A stretch of 32,987 nt of DNA from an archaeon (lineage in GTDB: Archaea; Asgardarchaeota; Hermodarchaeia; Hermodarchaeales; Hermodarchaeaceae). The notes beneath the pieces were generated by a model, which did not search any database, was not told the origin of the DNA, and saw nothing but the letters and a program-made list of their open reading frames with translations. The stretch lies in contig JABXGU010000370.1 of the NCBI GenBank assembly GCA_016550415.1, positions 1-32,987 of the forward strand, in the 5' to 3' direction. Shown one piece after another: positions 23,984-32,664 of the stretch (positions within the stretch are counted from its first letter, which is position 1; each line of letters opens with the position of its first letter). The translations under genes were made by a program, and so were the position numbers.

Positions 23984-25045
23984 TTAGGGGAAATGCCACC
24001 ATGGTTGAAGTATTTGTTTTGTTGCATCGAGAAGCTTTGTGACATATTTCTCAATGCGGGGATCTTCATCAGGAGATTTATCTTGTATTGGTTTTCCTTG
24101 TCCACTCATAGGAATGAGAGTGTTATACACGCTCTCTCTGAGGGCCTTTAGGTCATAGCCACCCTCGAGGAGCATTATGGCATGCCCTTTGCATGCCTTC
24201 TCACTACATTCCATGACTAAATTTGCTATCTCGAAGTAGCCCATACTACTAAGCGCGAGATTAGTAAGATTATCTCGATAATGACTATCGCAACCAATAG
24301 AAACTAGTATTGCTGTTGGATTGAACTGTTCAACCAGTGGTGGAAAAATCGTTTTCAATGCCAGTAAGTATGATTTATCGGTGGTACCAGGTGGAAGCGG
24401 GATGTTTACATTATATCCTTTGCCAAGGCCTTCGCCTATTTCATTTGTAAAGCCGGAATATCCAGGGTAAAGAGTGCGACCATCTTGATGAAATCCGATG
24501 TAGAGAACTGATTTGTCATCGTATAGGATTTCTTGGGTACCATTTCCGTGATGAGCATCAACATCTAGTATGACGACGCGGCTGTCTGGTATAGTTGCTG
24601 TAATATGACGCGCAACAATTGCAACATTATTGAAAAGACAGAAGCCCCGAGCTGAGGTTGCATTTGCGTGGTGACCGGGCGGTCGAACAGGGGCGAATGC
24701 GTTACTGATGTTGCCTTCGATAATGAGTTCCCAAGCTTTTATGCCTGCACCAGCAGCAAGGAGAGCAGCATTGTAAGATCCTTTGGAAGCTCGAGTGTCA
24801 GAATCAAACCGGCTTTCACGATCAGAACCAGCATGAATGAGGTCAATATAGTCCTTGGGATGAACACGTTCAAGTTCAGGAATTGTAGCAGCTCGAGGTT
24901 TTATCAAGCCGATATGTTCATCATCGAAGACCTTTCTTTCCTGAAGGAAATCCATGATGGCAGTTATTCGCTCAGGACGTTCAGGATGTCCATAGCCAGC
25001 ATCATGTTTTAGGAAAGCTTCATGATAGAAAACACCAGTCTTCAT
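23984..25045 (-). CDS. histone deacetylase/acetoin utilisation-family zinc hydrolase
   Basis: A class II-type HDAC fold of 353 aa. Active-site motifs are RPPGHHA (His-His charge relay), LDVDAHHGNGTQEI (zinc Asp and His), GCDSHYRDNL and EGGYDLKALRESV. The substrate could be acetyl-lysine on chromatin proteins (Alba or histones) or an acetylpolyamine. ATG 25045 is chosen because GAGGT lies seven bases upstream and the family N-terminus (MKTGVFYHEAFLKHDAG) begins there. A TTG at 25084 would add 13 residues and overlap hel308. It is downstream of hel308 in one transcription unit. Confidence 0.92.
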   Translation of the reverse strand: MKTGVFYHEAFLKHDAGYGHPERPERITAIMDFLQERKVFDDEHIGLIKPRAATIPELERVHPKDYIDLIHAGSDRESRFDSDTRASKGSYNAALLAAGAGIKAWELIIEGNISNAFAPVRPPGHHANATSARGFCLFNNVAIVARHITATIPDSRVVILDVDAHHGNGTQEILYDDKSVLYIGFHQDGRTLYPGYSGFTNEIGEGLGKGYNVNIPLPPGTTDKSYLLALKTIFPPLVEQFNPTAILVSIGCDSHYRDNLTNLALSSMGYFEIANLVMECSEKACKGHAIMLLEGGYDLKALRESVYNTLIPMSGQGKPIQDKSPDEDPRIEKYVTKLLDATKQILQPWWHFP

Positions 25046-25076
25046 AATATTGACCTCAATGAGGTTCAAATTTTTC

Positions 25077-27326
25077 TTAGTCAAGTGGTAATCGTGACTG
25101 TTTAGTTGTTTGTTGATGAGAGACCTTTAATGATTGTTCTTCTTCGGGCGTGATAATGCCACCACACTGGGCTTTAATGGATTGAGCAATTTGAGACCCG
25201 ATTGTTGGTATTGAAGCAAGTTTGGCAAGTGGGGCATTACGGATTTTTTGCTTTGATATGAAACCATTACTAAAGAGAAAACGGGCGCGAACACGCCCAA
25301 TTCCCTGAAGCGTAACCAGTTCCGCAAGTTCTCGCTTAACACCATATCGTACACGAAGTTCAAGTTCATCCAACTCAGAAACTAAAGTTTCGAATTTGAA
25401 GATTTGAGCAAGTTCGTGGCAGGCATGGAGAAGCCAAATTTGAGTGTCCACTAAACGAAGCAAATCACCTGAGCCAATTCCAAATTGACTGATAAGTTGG
25501 TCTTCAGTATGTTCTTCAATCCATCCTTGGGCAAGCATTGCTGTCTTTACTTCAGCCAAGAAGAACTCATATTTTGTACGGTCATACTGGGGATTTGGAA
25601 CCGGTATAACAAATTCATCAAGATGCTCAACAGCATAATCATTGATGCTTTCATCTTCATTGCGTCTAAGATAGAGGTTAGCCATATCAGGTGTGTGGCA
25701 AATTAGATGCAGATATGATAGAGGAGTTGTTCTATCTGTCATTTTGGAGGCATAGGAAAGACCATCTCGAATGATTACAGCAGATTTTGGATCTATGTAA
25801 AGCTGAGAAACGCGACGCCCAAATTTTGTGGCAATTAGGCGATTAGCTTGCTGTTCCAAAAGACCCTCATCTTGTAGGAATTTAACTATAATATCAACCA
25901 TGTAGGTAACTTCTTCAGGGTCTCTCTGGTGACCAAAGAATGTTTGACTGATAAAGTCCATTATGCCTTTGGTATTTGAAGCATAATTCATAGCAATTGT
26001 AGAAAGTATGTGGCTACGGAGAGCAGATTCTGTAGCTAGCTTTGAAATGATGCTTTCTGGTTTTCCCAGAACATAATAGTCCAGAAGGAAATCTCGTTCA
26101 TCTGGCTTCCTAGCAATTAGGATAGCGGTACCTGTCTTATCGTATTTTGGACGTCCTGCACGTCCTGCCATTTGTTTATATTCCAAGATTGGGATTGGTT
26201 GATAGCCCTCCACACTATCAAAACGTCGATATTCTTTAATTGCAACAACACGGGCAGGTAGATTCACTCCAGCGGCGAGTGTTGGAGTAGCGCACACCAC
26301 CTTTAGATAGTTGTTTTTAAAGGAGTCTTCAATAAGGCGGCGTTCAGCATAACGCAAACCAGCATGATGAAAGGCAACCCCTGCCCCAATGAATCGAGAT
26401 AATTTTCTGCTAACTTGTGTTACTTCACCCACTCGAAGAATATGTTCAGCGAGGAGATCCAGTTCACGTTTTTCATGCTTGGATAAGTGTGGAGAAACAA
26501 TTTGGCAGAGACGTTGAGCTGTGCTCACAGCAGACTTGCGTGTGTTAAGAAATGCAAGAAGCTGCCCATTCTGGTTAAGAACATGCCGAGTAATATCACC
26601 AATTGGAAATGATGAGAAAGGTTTGAGGTCCTCCTCTTCGTCGTCACCAAAGGTGACAGTTCCATCTAAATAAACGCCTTCCCGTAATACCACAGGACGC
26701 CATTCACTTGTAACTGAAGTCCCATTAAGCCACTTGGCAAGTTCCTCTGCATTATCGATGGTTGCACTTAATGCTAAAATTTGAGTGCTAGGAGCAATTT
26801 GCCTTAACCTAGCCAATACTACTTCGAGTGTAGGTCCTCGAGTAAGATCATTAATAAGATGTACCTCATCTGCAACCACAATGGCAATTTCAGACATCCA
26901 CTTTGTACGATGTCTTAACAGCGAGTCGGCCCGTTCATTTGTACAAACAAGAAGATCATAGGCGCCCAGTTTTTCTTCAGCAGAGTCAAAGTCACCCGTT
27001 GTTATACCTACCTTTACACCAAGCTTTTCGTACTCACTGAATTCCTCAAATTTCTCAGATGCGAGGGCGCGTAAGGGACAAAGATAAATCGCTTTACCTT
27101 TTCCGCCCAAGATTGTCTTCAACATGCAAAATTCAGAAACAAGAGTTTTCCCAGAGGCTGTCGGAATCGCCAGCACAACATTCCTGCCATCTAATACACC
27201 CTCCTTTAAAGCAGCCACCTGTGGAGGGAAAAGCTCTGAAATACCTCTATTTTTGAAGAAGCCCTTAATTTCATTTGACAGGGGTAAATCACTAATACGC
27301 TTAATTGCTGGTTCCCACCTCGGCAC
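25077..27326 (-). CDS. hel308: DNA repair helicase Hel308 (Ski2-like)
   Basis: A superfamily 2 helicase of 749 aa that unwinds stalled forks and branched DNA with 3'-5' polarity. Motifs in order are the Q-motif-like ELFPPQVAAL, Walker A PTASGKTLVSE, the DEVHL box, SATIDNAEEL (motif III), VAFHHAGL, TPTLAAGVNLPA and QMAGRAGRP (motif VI). A winged helix, ratchet domain and a C-terminal helix-hairpin-helix (TLQGIGRVRARFLF; LASIPTIGSQIAQSI) follow. It ends in a basic Q-rich tail. The first gene of the unit with the deacetylase. Confidence 0.95.
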   Translation of the reverse strand: MPRWEPAIKRISDLPLSNEIKGFFKNRGISELFPPQVAALKEGVLDGRNVVLAIPTASGKTLVSEFCMLKTILGGKGKAIYLCPLRALASEKFEEFSEYEKLGVKVGITTGDFDSAEEKLGAYDLLVCTNERADSLLRHRTKWMSEIAIVVADEVHLINDLTRGPTLEVVLARLRQIAPSTQILALSATIDNAEELAKWLNGTSVTSEWRPVVLREGVYLDGTVTFGDDEEEDLKPFSSFPIGDITRHVLNQNGQLLAFLNTRKSAVSTAQRLCQIVSPHLSKHEKRELDLLAEHILRVGEVTQVSRKLSRFIGAGVAFHHAGLRYAERRLIEDSFKNNYLKVVCATPTLAAGVNLPARVVAIKEYRRFDSVEGYQPIPILEYKQMAGRAGRPKYDKTGTAILIARKPDERDFLLDYYVLGKPESIISKLATESALRSHILSTIAMNYASNTKGIMDFISQTFFGHQRDPEEVTYMVDIIVKFLQDEGLLEQQANRLIATKFGRRVSQLYIDPKSAVIIRDGLSYASKMTDRTTPLSYLHLICHTPDMANLYLRRNEDESINDYAVEHLDEFVIPVPNPQYDRTKYEFFLAEVKTAMLAQGWIEEHTEDQLISQFGIGSGDLLRLVDTQIWLLHACHELAQIFKFETLVSELDELELRVRYGVKRELAELVTLQGIGRVRARFLFSNGFISKQKIRNAPLAKLASIPTIGSQIAQSIKAQCGGIITPEEEQSLKVSHQQTTKQSRLPLD

Positions 27327-27965
27327 TAAGCTCCCTTTATGTACTTTAGATGACCGGGTGACAGATTACCAATGCATTCTATCTTTTGCATCTATTGACA
27401 CCTAGAGGTTGCGAGGATTCACTTTTCAAGTGTAAGTATTAATATTACCCTTCCCTCTTTTGAGAGTTTTACTCATAGCTTTAAGGCTTTCTTATTTTTA
27501 TCTGCCTCTTTTGATTCGTTCACATTTCGTTGTGTTATAGAGTAGAGGAACTCCACTGATATTCTTAAATATTCATGAATAATCCTTCCACCCTCGCATC
27601 CTTTTCATCCATCTTTCTAGCAAAACCTTAGTGATGCCACTGAACATTTAATTACTATGGGTGCGAATTGCCCGCTCCAGAGCATATATCAAAACAACCC
27701 TAAGAATTCTATACTGTTGCCCCAACCATCATGTGCATTACAAGCCTAAAACCCTTGACACAACCAGAGTTTCCACATAATCAAAATATGACCAGACACG
27801 TTCACACAACTACTGGCAGACACACTCACCCTAGCCAACCTACTACTCAATGGACGACCAATCTCAGAAGATTTAGCCCCTTAATTTGATATTTTTAGCA
27901 GACCAATGAGCTTAATCTAACCATTATCCTCTTCCTAGAATTATAGGGGAACATCACAAAAGAGT
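27327..27965. other. 640-nt stretch with no recognisable gene
   Basis: Between hel308 and the HTH membrane protein, no ORF of convincing composition is seen in any frame. The first part is T-rich and may include the hel308 promoter. The region 27700-27860 is C/A-rich on the plus strand, unlike the neighbouring DNA. It may be a decayed gene or recently acquired sequence. No tRNA, repeat array or transposase signature was seen. Confidence 0.5.
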
Positions 27966-28442
27966 TCATCTAGTTGCGTCCTTTTGAAAGATTGGTCTAC
28001 GCCGTAGCAGAATAATGGCTTCATACCAAAGAATGACCACAGAAAGAGCTGCAGGTAACAACGCAATAACCACCAGCCAAACGATGACAGGAAAAAGGAG
28101 AAGAAGCACAACAAGAATCGAAGTTGTGGTGGCAATCGCATACACCAAGTGCTTTGGGATCCACCAAGAGCCAAGGCAGAAGAATCGTTTCATCAGACCA
28201 AACTTTCTACGCTGAAGAATATGGTACTGACCGTCACGTGCTTTCTGCGCAAGGTTCATCTCCACCAATCTCTCAAGATGGAACACAGCAGAACTCGGGC
28301 TTGAGAATCCCATTGCTCGCTGAACCGAACGTGCTCCACATCCCTCCTGATAATAAGAACAAAGATACCAATAGACGAGAAGAGTATTCCTGTCTGGAAT
28401 CCTTGTGTGCCCCTGCAATTGCTGATTGGATGAGTCCCCCAT
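27966..28442 (-). CDS. winged-helix protein with two C-terminal membrane helices
   Basis: A 158-aa protein. Residues about 18-78 form a wHTH-like domain (GARSVQRAMGFSSPSSAVFHLERL looks like the recognition region). After basic residues come two closely spaced hydrophobic segments (about 100-118 and 122-142) and a basic tail (LLRRRPIFQKD). This suggests a membrane-tethered DNA-binding regulator, an arrangement found in several archaea. No known family name. It could be released by an intramembrane protease such as the M50 protein encoded at 13.7-14.9 kb, but that is only a hypothesis. Confidence 0.78.
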   Translation of the reverse strand: MGDSSNQQLQGHTRIPDRNTLLVYWYLCSYYQEGCGARSVQRAMGFSSPSSAVFHLERLVEMNLAQKARDGQYHILQRRKFGLMKRFFCLGSWWIPKHLVYAIATTTSILVVLLLLFPVIVWLVVIALLPAALSVVILWYEAIILLRRRPIFQKDATR

Positions 28443-28525
28443 AATGGAACAACCTTATGAGTGCTTTTTCAAATAAACCTTAAAAAGTGCACCTAGGCTG
28501 AACGAGGAATTGTCACACAAGTATT

Positions 28526-29455
28526 TCAATGGCTATCCTCATCATCATTTGTTCCTTGATTCAGCTCTGCTCGTAGACGCCGGAAGCCAACTATTGTTAT
28601 GCTCATTAACGTAAAGCCAACAGCTACTAGACCTGCAACTATGAGAATGGTTGTCCATGGTGAAGGGATATCCGAGTCATCAGGGTATGCCCAGGAGAAG
28701 GAGAAGTAATACTCATCATATGCAACGACTGGATCGTAAAGTGTTGAATTATATGTTTTATAGTATTTCCACCAATCCATTCCATACTTGTCTTGGTAAG
28801 CTTGGTAGAGGGCTTCTATTATTGAATCCTTTATACTCCAATTGAAAAAGTAGTTAATCTCCTGAACACCGAGTAGTAGCCTTCCAACCGCGTTCTCAAG
28901 GGCAATTTTCAGTGTGCTATCTGATCCTAAAGGTGTTTCATTCCACTGAACATATGCATCATTTTCCTCAGGTTGTACGCATCTGATTATCATCGAGCCA
29001 CCGAATCCACCAACTGCATCATCAATGTCGAAGTATATGGCGAAGTATAACTCGCCAAAAGCAATCACTGGTTCAGCGTAGGTAGTGTGATAAGTCTCTG
29101 CATACTGGAATGAATCCATTCCATACTTACTCACATAGGCTTGAGTCACATTTTGTTCAGCCTGCGATATTACACCAAAGAGGATCCAGTGTTGGCTCTC
29201 GTTGACATTCCGTTGGGCAAAAAATGTGGCATCTTCTAAGACTTGGTGAAGACTGGGTGTTTCATTCAAGGTTGACTCCGCCCACACAATATAGGGGTCT
29301 TCTGGTTGGAGTGTCACCCTGCGTGTCATTAGAGGGATTCCTGGAGGATATCCACTTGATTCCCAGGATTTTGGTATGCCCATATTGCCCTCAGTGGGTA
29401 CTACGAGGAGTGCAAGGATTATTAATAGGAGCGAAGTTATCCAACGCTTTGACAT
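28526..29455 (-). CDS. surface-anchored protein with internally duplicated domain
   Basis: A 309-aa protein with an N-terminal signal peptide (SLLLIILALLVVPTEG) and a C-terminal transmembrane helix (about 266-290) followed by a charged cytosolic tail. The outer part contains two copies of a roughly 100-residue module. Copy 1 has SKYGMDSFQYAETYHTTYAEP and copy 2 has DKYGMDWWKYYKTYNSTLYDP, each preceded by a Pro-Glu, Tyr/Val-Trp-rich segment. Several N-x-S/T sequons suggest glycosylation. AGGTGAT five bases before the ATG is a near-perfect Shine-Dalgarno. No known family is recognised. It lies downstream of the metalloprotease gene. Confidence 0.8.
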   Translation of the reverse strand: MSKRWITSLLLIILALLVVPTEGNMGIPKSWESSGYPPGIPLMTRRVTLQPEDPYIVWAESTLNETPSLHQVLEDATFFAQRNVNESQHWILFGVISQAEQNVTQAYVSKYGMDSFQYAETYHTTYAEPVIAFGELYFAIYFDIDDAVGGFGGSMIIRCVQPEENDAYVQWNETPLGSDSTLKIALENAVGRLLLGVQEINYFFNWSIKDSIIEALYQAYQDKYGMDWWKYYKTYNSTLYDPVVAYDEYYFSFSWAYPDDSDIPSPWTTILIVAGLVAVGFTLMSITIVGFRRLRAELNQGTNDDEDSH

Positions 29456-29750
29456 GATAAATCACCTACCACATGGTTAATTCATTCAATAAGGTTGAGT
29501 GGAGAATCGTTTCCCTCCTAATTAAAACGATGCAGTCGAACAGCACGTTCGATATACTGAACACCATATTCTGGCTTTAACCATTCGAATTATGACCCGT
29601 CTACGCCATTTTTGTTTGGTTCATTTTGAGCTAATCATAAAACACTATGAGATGCATACATTTTTTGGGGAATATCTCACATCAAAAAAGAGAGAAGGCT
29701 GCACCTATTTCAAGGTGTCAGCCAATTTATTTGACACAATAATGCTATCA
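29456..29750. other. 295-nt gap between the two secreted-protein genes
   Basis: This intergenic DNA lies between two minus-strand genes. It includes the Shine-Dalgarno of the duplicated-domain gene near 29465 and probably its promoter. The plus-strand ORF that starts at 29592 overlaps the protease gene end, has no recognisable domain and is considered spurious. Nothing else is seen. Confidence 0.4.
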
Positions 29751-31892
29751 CTAAAATATGGTAATACTGACCTCAACCCATTCGACTGTCAGATGCCAGT
29801 CGTAGCTCCAAGAATCAATTCTGCCAATACCGATCCGATAAGTCCCAGCAGAAAGATCAGTAAATTCCGCTGTTTTCGATGTAAAATCTGTGTCAGTGTA
29901 ATTTAAGATTTGGATTTGCTGCAGATAGTTACCATTCTGATCAAGCAGGTACACCCAAGCCATTCGTCTACCCGGAGCTTGGGACTCTGAGAAACTATCA
30001 TCCACGCGGAACCGTCCATTGACTCTGATATTGCCCCCAGCACTTACTGTAAATGTTTGACCTGTATAACCATAGAACCGATAGCTATATTGTGAACTCC
30101 CAGTGGTGTCGATATGGTAACCATCGCCATAGGTAGTTGAAACTCCATAGAATCGATAATATCTGCCTGTGGGGCTTGTTCGACCGCTATACTCACTGAA
30201 GATTGTTACCCCTGCCCATTCAGCTGTTAGTTGCCAGTCAGTTGTCCAACTATCAGGTCGACCCACAGCAAATCGAACTTCCTGTCCTGCAGTTAAACCA
30301 TTGATATCGGCTTCGATGTAATACCAAGTTGTCCCGTTCAAATAGTTGAGGATTTCCTTACTGCCTAAAATTTGGGAAGCGTCCGTGGATAGGGCATAAA
30401 CGAAAAGCCTTCGACGTCCAGGTTGAAGGCTGGACCAGAATGTGTCATATTGTCTAAAGTTCCCTGTGAAATGAAGCTTTCCGTCGGGTTTGACAAAGTA
30501 GGTTTGAGATGATGTGTATCCGAAGAATGTGTAGCCGCCCTGAGAACTGCCTGTTGTGTCCATGTGGTATGCGGCTCCACCAACAGCATCGTAATCAATT
30601 GTATAGAAGTTATAGTATTTTCCACTTGGAATAGTCTTCGGACTCCAGTCTACTAACCGGCTTCTCGCATAGTTCTGCATGTAATAGCAATTGTTGTAAC
30701 CATAGTATCCAGTTCCGTCAGAGAATTTAGGCAAGATAGGGTAATCACTCTCAGGAGGATCTACAGGTCCCATGATTGAGCGATACCATGAGGGCCAAAT
30801 ATACCAGATGTCACCGAGGGAATGCCGTCCATAGAAATTGTGCCCGATTTCATGAGCAACGATCATCTGACGGGTGTATAAAGGATAAGGTAAACCAAGG
30901 GAATCGAAGTGTCGACTGAGCCCGTAAGCAAAGTAGCTCCTCAATCCTGGTTCATATGCAAGACCACCCACAGATAGAAGCTTTCCACTGAATAGATGAG
31001 CTACATCACGAGGTAGATAGGTTGACTTATCAACTGAAATCATAGCATCACGGAAATCAGGTAAAAGTTGATATGGGTCTGTTGCTGTAAGCCCACTTAG
31101 GAATGCAATAGTGCCTGTAACTGATAATGCTGTGTCAATATAAGCTGCATATATGTTATCCACTCCATTGATGACTGTAATCATATCAATTTGCCAAGTC
31201 GTGGGCAAACGAAGGTAAAAGTCTAGGTCGCACGCTAGAACTATTCGGCATTGTAGAGTTCCTCCAGCTGATGAACCAAGGAGCACTTCTCCTCCTATGT
31301 TCTCACTTTCGACTTCGATTGATTGCATTGGAAGGGAGGGATATGATTCCCTTGAGAGATCCTTATCAACAGATACGAAGAACTTGCCCGATAATTCGGG
31401 GTCATCTGAATATCGGCTGAGTGAATCAACACTATATGTTGTTTGGTGGTAACACAGCCAACCAGCTATTGTGTCTGCTGTTGTAGTTATGGCTATCCAG
31501 CTTTCAGGGTCACCCTTAATGGAGCCTTGAAATGTGGCTACTTCGGGCATAGATTGTTCCTGAATGTGTCCATGTTCGTCTACAATTAGCGACTTGAAAT
31601 CGTTGCTTAGAAGGTGTTTTTCTGTTGGTTGAAGTTCAATTGTGCTATCGAAGAAGGGAAGGGAAACCGATGAATTACTTTGGGCTGCGAGAGCAAAGAC
31701 TTTGGGGTCACCTTGGAAAATTGTGTAGTTTGTGAAATAGGTAGGTATGGCAGATTGAAATGGGTCTAGCTGTTCTGTTGGTGTTGCATTGTTCACTGGA
31801 ATTGTCATTGAAAGAGCTAGCAAGATTGACAGAACGATAAGGAAACGTTTGGAAATGAGTCTTCCATTTCTAGAGATTGTACTTTCTATCAT
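29751..31892 (-). CDS. secreted M12B/reprolysin-like zinc metalloprotease with two C-terminal repeats
   Basis: A 713-aa exported protein with a hydrophobic N-terminal segment (about 16-33). Residues about 100-160 resemble the ADAM-type propeptide (TFQGSIKGDPESWIAI). The catalytic domain contains HEIGHNFYGRH (347-357, three zinc histidines) and a Met-turn candidate SIMG (372-375), which makes it a metzincin. Two homologous modules of about 140 residues follow (about 418-565 and 569-713), each with YHxDTTGSSQ, a GRR motif and an RxDSW...DW.LT.EW ending. Module function is unknown, perhaps substrate or surface binding. It faces the wHTH gene across an operator-like region and is likely regulated by it. 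Confidence 0.85.
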   Translation of the reverse strand: MIESTISRNGRLISKRFLIVLSILLALSMTIPVNNATPTEQLDPFQSAIPTYFTNYTIFQGDPKVFALAAQSNSSVSLPFFDSTIELQPTEKHLLSNDFKSLIVDEHGHIQEQSMPEVATFQGSIKGDPESWIAITTTADTIAGWLCYHQTTYSVDSLSRYSDDPELSGKFFVSVDKDLSRESYPSLPMQSIEVESENIGGEVLLGSSAGGTLQCRIVLACDLDFYLRLPTTWQIDMITVINGVDNIYAAYIDTALSVTGTIAFLSGLTATDPYQLLPDFRDAMISVDKSTYLPRDVAHLFSGKLLSVGGLAYEPGLRSYFAYGLSRHFDSLGLPYPLYTRQMIVAHEIGHNFYGRHSLGDIWYIWPSWYRSIMGPVDPPESDYPILPKFSDGTGYYGYNNCYYMQNYARSRLVDWSPKTIPSGKYYNFYTIDYDAVGGAAYHMDTTGSSQGGYTFFGYTSSQTYFVKPDGKLHFTGNFRQYDTFWSSLQPGRRRLFVYALSTDASQILGSKEILNYLNGTTWYYIEADINGLTAGQEVRFAVGRPDSWTTDWQLTAEWAGVTIFSEYSGRTSPTGRYYRFYGVSTTYGDGYHIDTTGSSQYSYRFYGYTGQTFTVSAGGNIRVNGRFRVDDSFSESQAPGRRMAWVYLLDQNGNYLQQIQILNYTDTDFTSKTAEFTDLSAGTYRIGIGRIDSWSYDWHLTVEWVEVSITIF

Positions 31893-31935
31893 ATTATTTT
31901 CTTCCTATTTTCAACGAGATTAGTATCTCATTGTG

Positions 31936-32029
31936 TATAGTCGTTATTAGTATACCTATTTAAACTATACGCTATAGTGATATAAACTATATTCTTTTAT
32001 ACTATAATATGAATTGGATAATGTATAGT
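31936..32029. promoter_or_regulatory. repeat-rich operator region between protease and wHTH genes
   Basis: Six copies of the hexamer TATAGT or its complement ACTATA occur at 31936, 31964, 31973, 31986, 32001 and 32024. The 31964 and 31973 copies form a perfect inverted repeat, ACTATA-CGC-TATAGT. They cover the divergent promoters and would overlap any TATA box. This looks like a cooperative binding site for a dimeric regulator, with the wHTH protein encoded directly downstream as the obvious candidate. Confidence 0.65.
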
Positions 32030-32036
32030 TTGGATA

Positions 32037-32318
32037 ATGGTGTTGATGTTGAAAAGTATAGAACAGCTAGAAAAGAAAGGTGCACTCTCTACCTTACTTT
32101 TTCTCCGTGATAACCAAGCTAAAGAGTGGATGATTACTGAACTAATGGATCGTATTGATTGCAGCCAGCGTGCTCTATATTCTGCTATACAGCTCCTTCA
32201 CCAACTTGGGCTCATTCAGCAGATTCGTAAGCCTGAATTCAATCGTCGTTATATTGGTCTCACCGATAAGGGGAAGGCTGTTGCAGGAAAGCTTAAGGAA
32301 GTTGCGGAAATGCTATAG
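32037..32318 (+). CDS. small winged-helix transcriptional regulator
   Basis: A 93-aa wHTH protein. The recognition helix region is DRIDCSQRALYSAIQLLHQLGL, followed by a beta wing (RKPEFNRRYIGLTDKGK), resembling MarR/HxlR-like archaeal regulators. Start is ATG 32037; ATG 32046 in frame is an alternative. It is divergent from the metalloprotease gene and separated by the hexamer-rich region, so it probably controls both itself and the protease. Its last 6 bp overlap the convergent 57-aa gene. Confidence 0.82.
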   Translation: MVLMLKSIEQLEKKGALSTLLFLRDNQAKEWMITELMDRIDCSQRALYSAIQLLHQLGLIQQIRKPEFNRRYIGLTDKGKAVAGKLKEVAEML

Positions 32319-32486
32319 GATTGCAAGTTCTTTGATTATTTGTTCAACCTGTTTTTCTTTGAATGCAGACTCTATTCCCTCAAGTATCTGTATGACTTCC
32401 TCCACTGTGTCAGCATCCGCCATACGATGCCTTATGAGGTCTAGGCAGGCTTGGAAGCCACCCATCCAATCTGGGTTTTTTGGCAT
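32313..32486 (-). CDS. 57-aa hypothetical protein
   Basis: Minus-strand ORF beginning MPKNPDWMGGFQACLD and ending IIKELAIL, 57 residues. The GGGGTGG stretch lies 12 nt upstream of the ATG. It is predominantly helical and acidic (ADADTVEEVIQILEGIESAF), with regular amphipathic spacing. No family is recognised. It ends inside the wHTH gene (6-bp overlap), like the other convergent pairs in this window, which supports it as real. It could be an adapter or regulator for its neighbour, but this is not shown. Confidence 0.6.
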   Translation of the reverse strand: MPKNPDWMGGFQACLDLIRHRMADADTVEEVIQILEGIESAFKEKQVEQIIKELAIL

Positions 32487-32664
32487 ATAGAGTAACCACC
32501 CCGATGAAAGGATTCTGCTGAATTATTTAAACTTCAAGGAGTCAGTGCAAAAAGTGAACCTGTTTAGAGATGTAAACATTCTAAAATTTGCAGGATAGCG
32601 TTTTCTTGATTGAGTTTTTTTCTTTTTGAATGAAACACTGAGATGTGCTGATCTCCTTCGTCTT

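Noticed and set aside
29592..29906. Plus-strand ORF at 29592-29906
   Set aside because: It overlaps the end of the metalloprotease gene antisense and shows no domain or ribosome-binding site.
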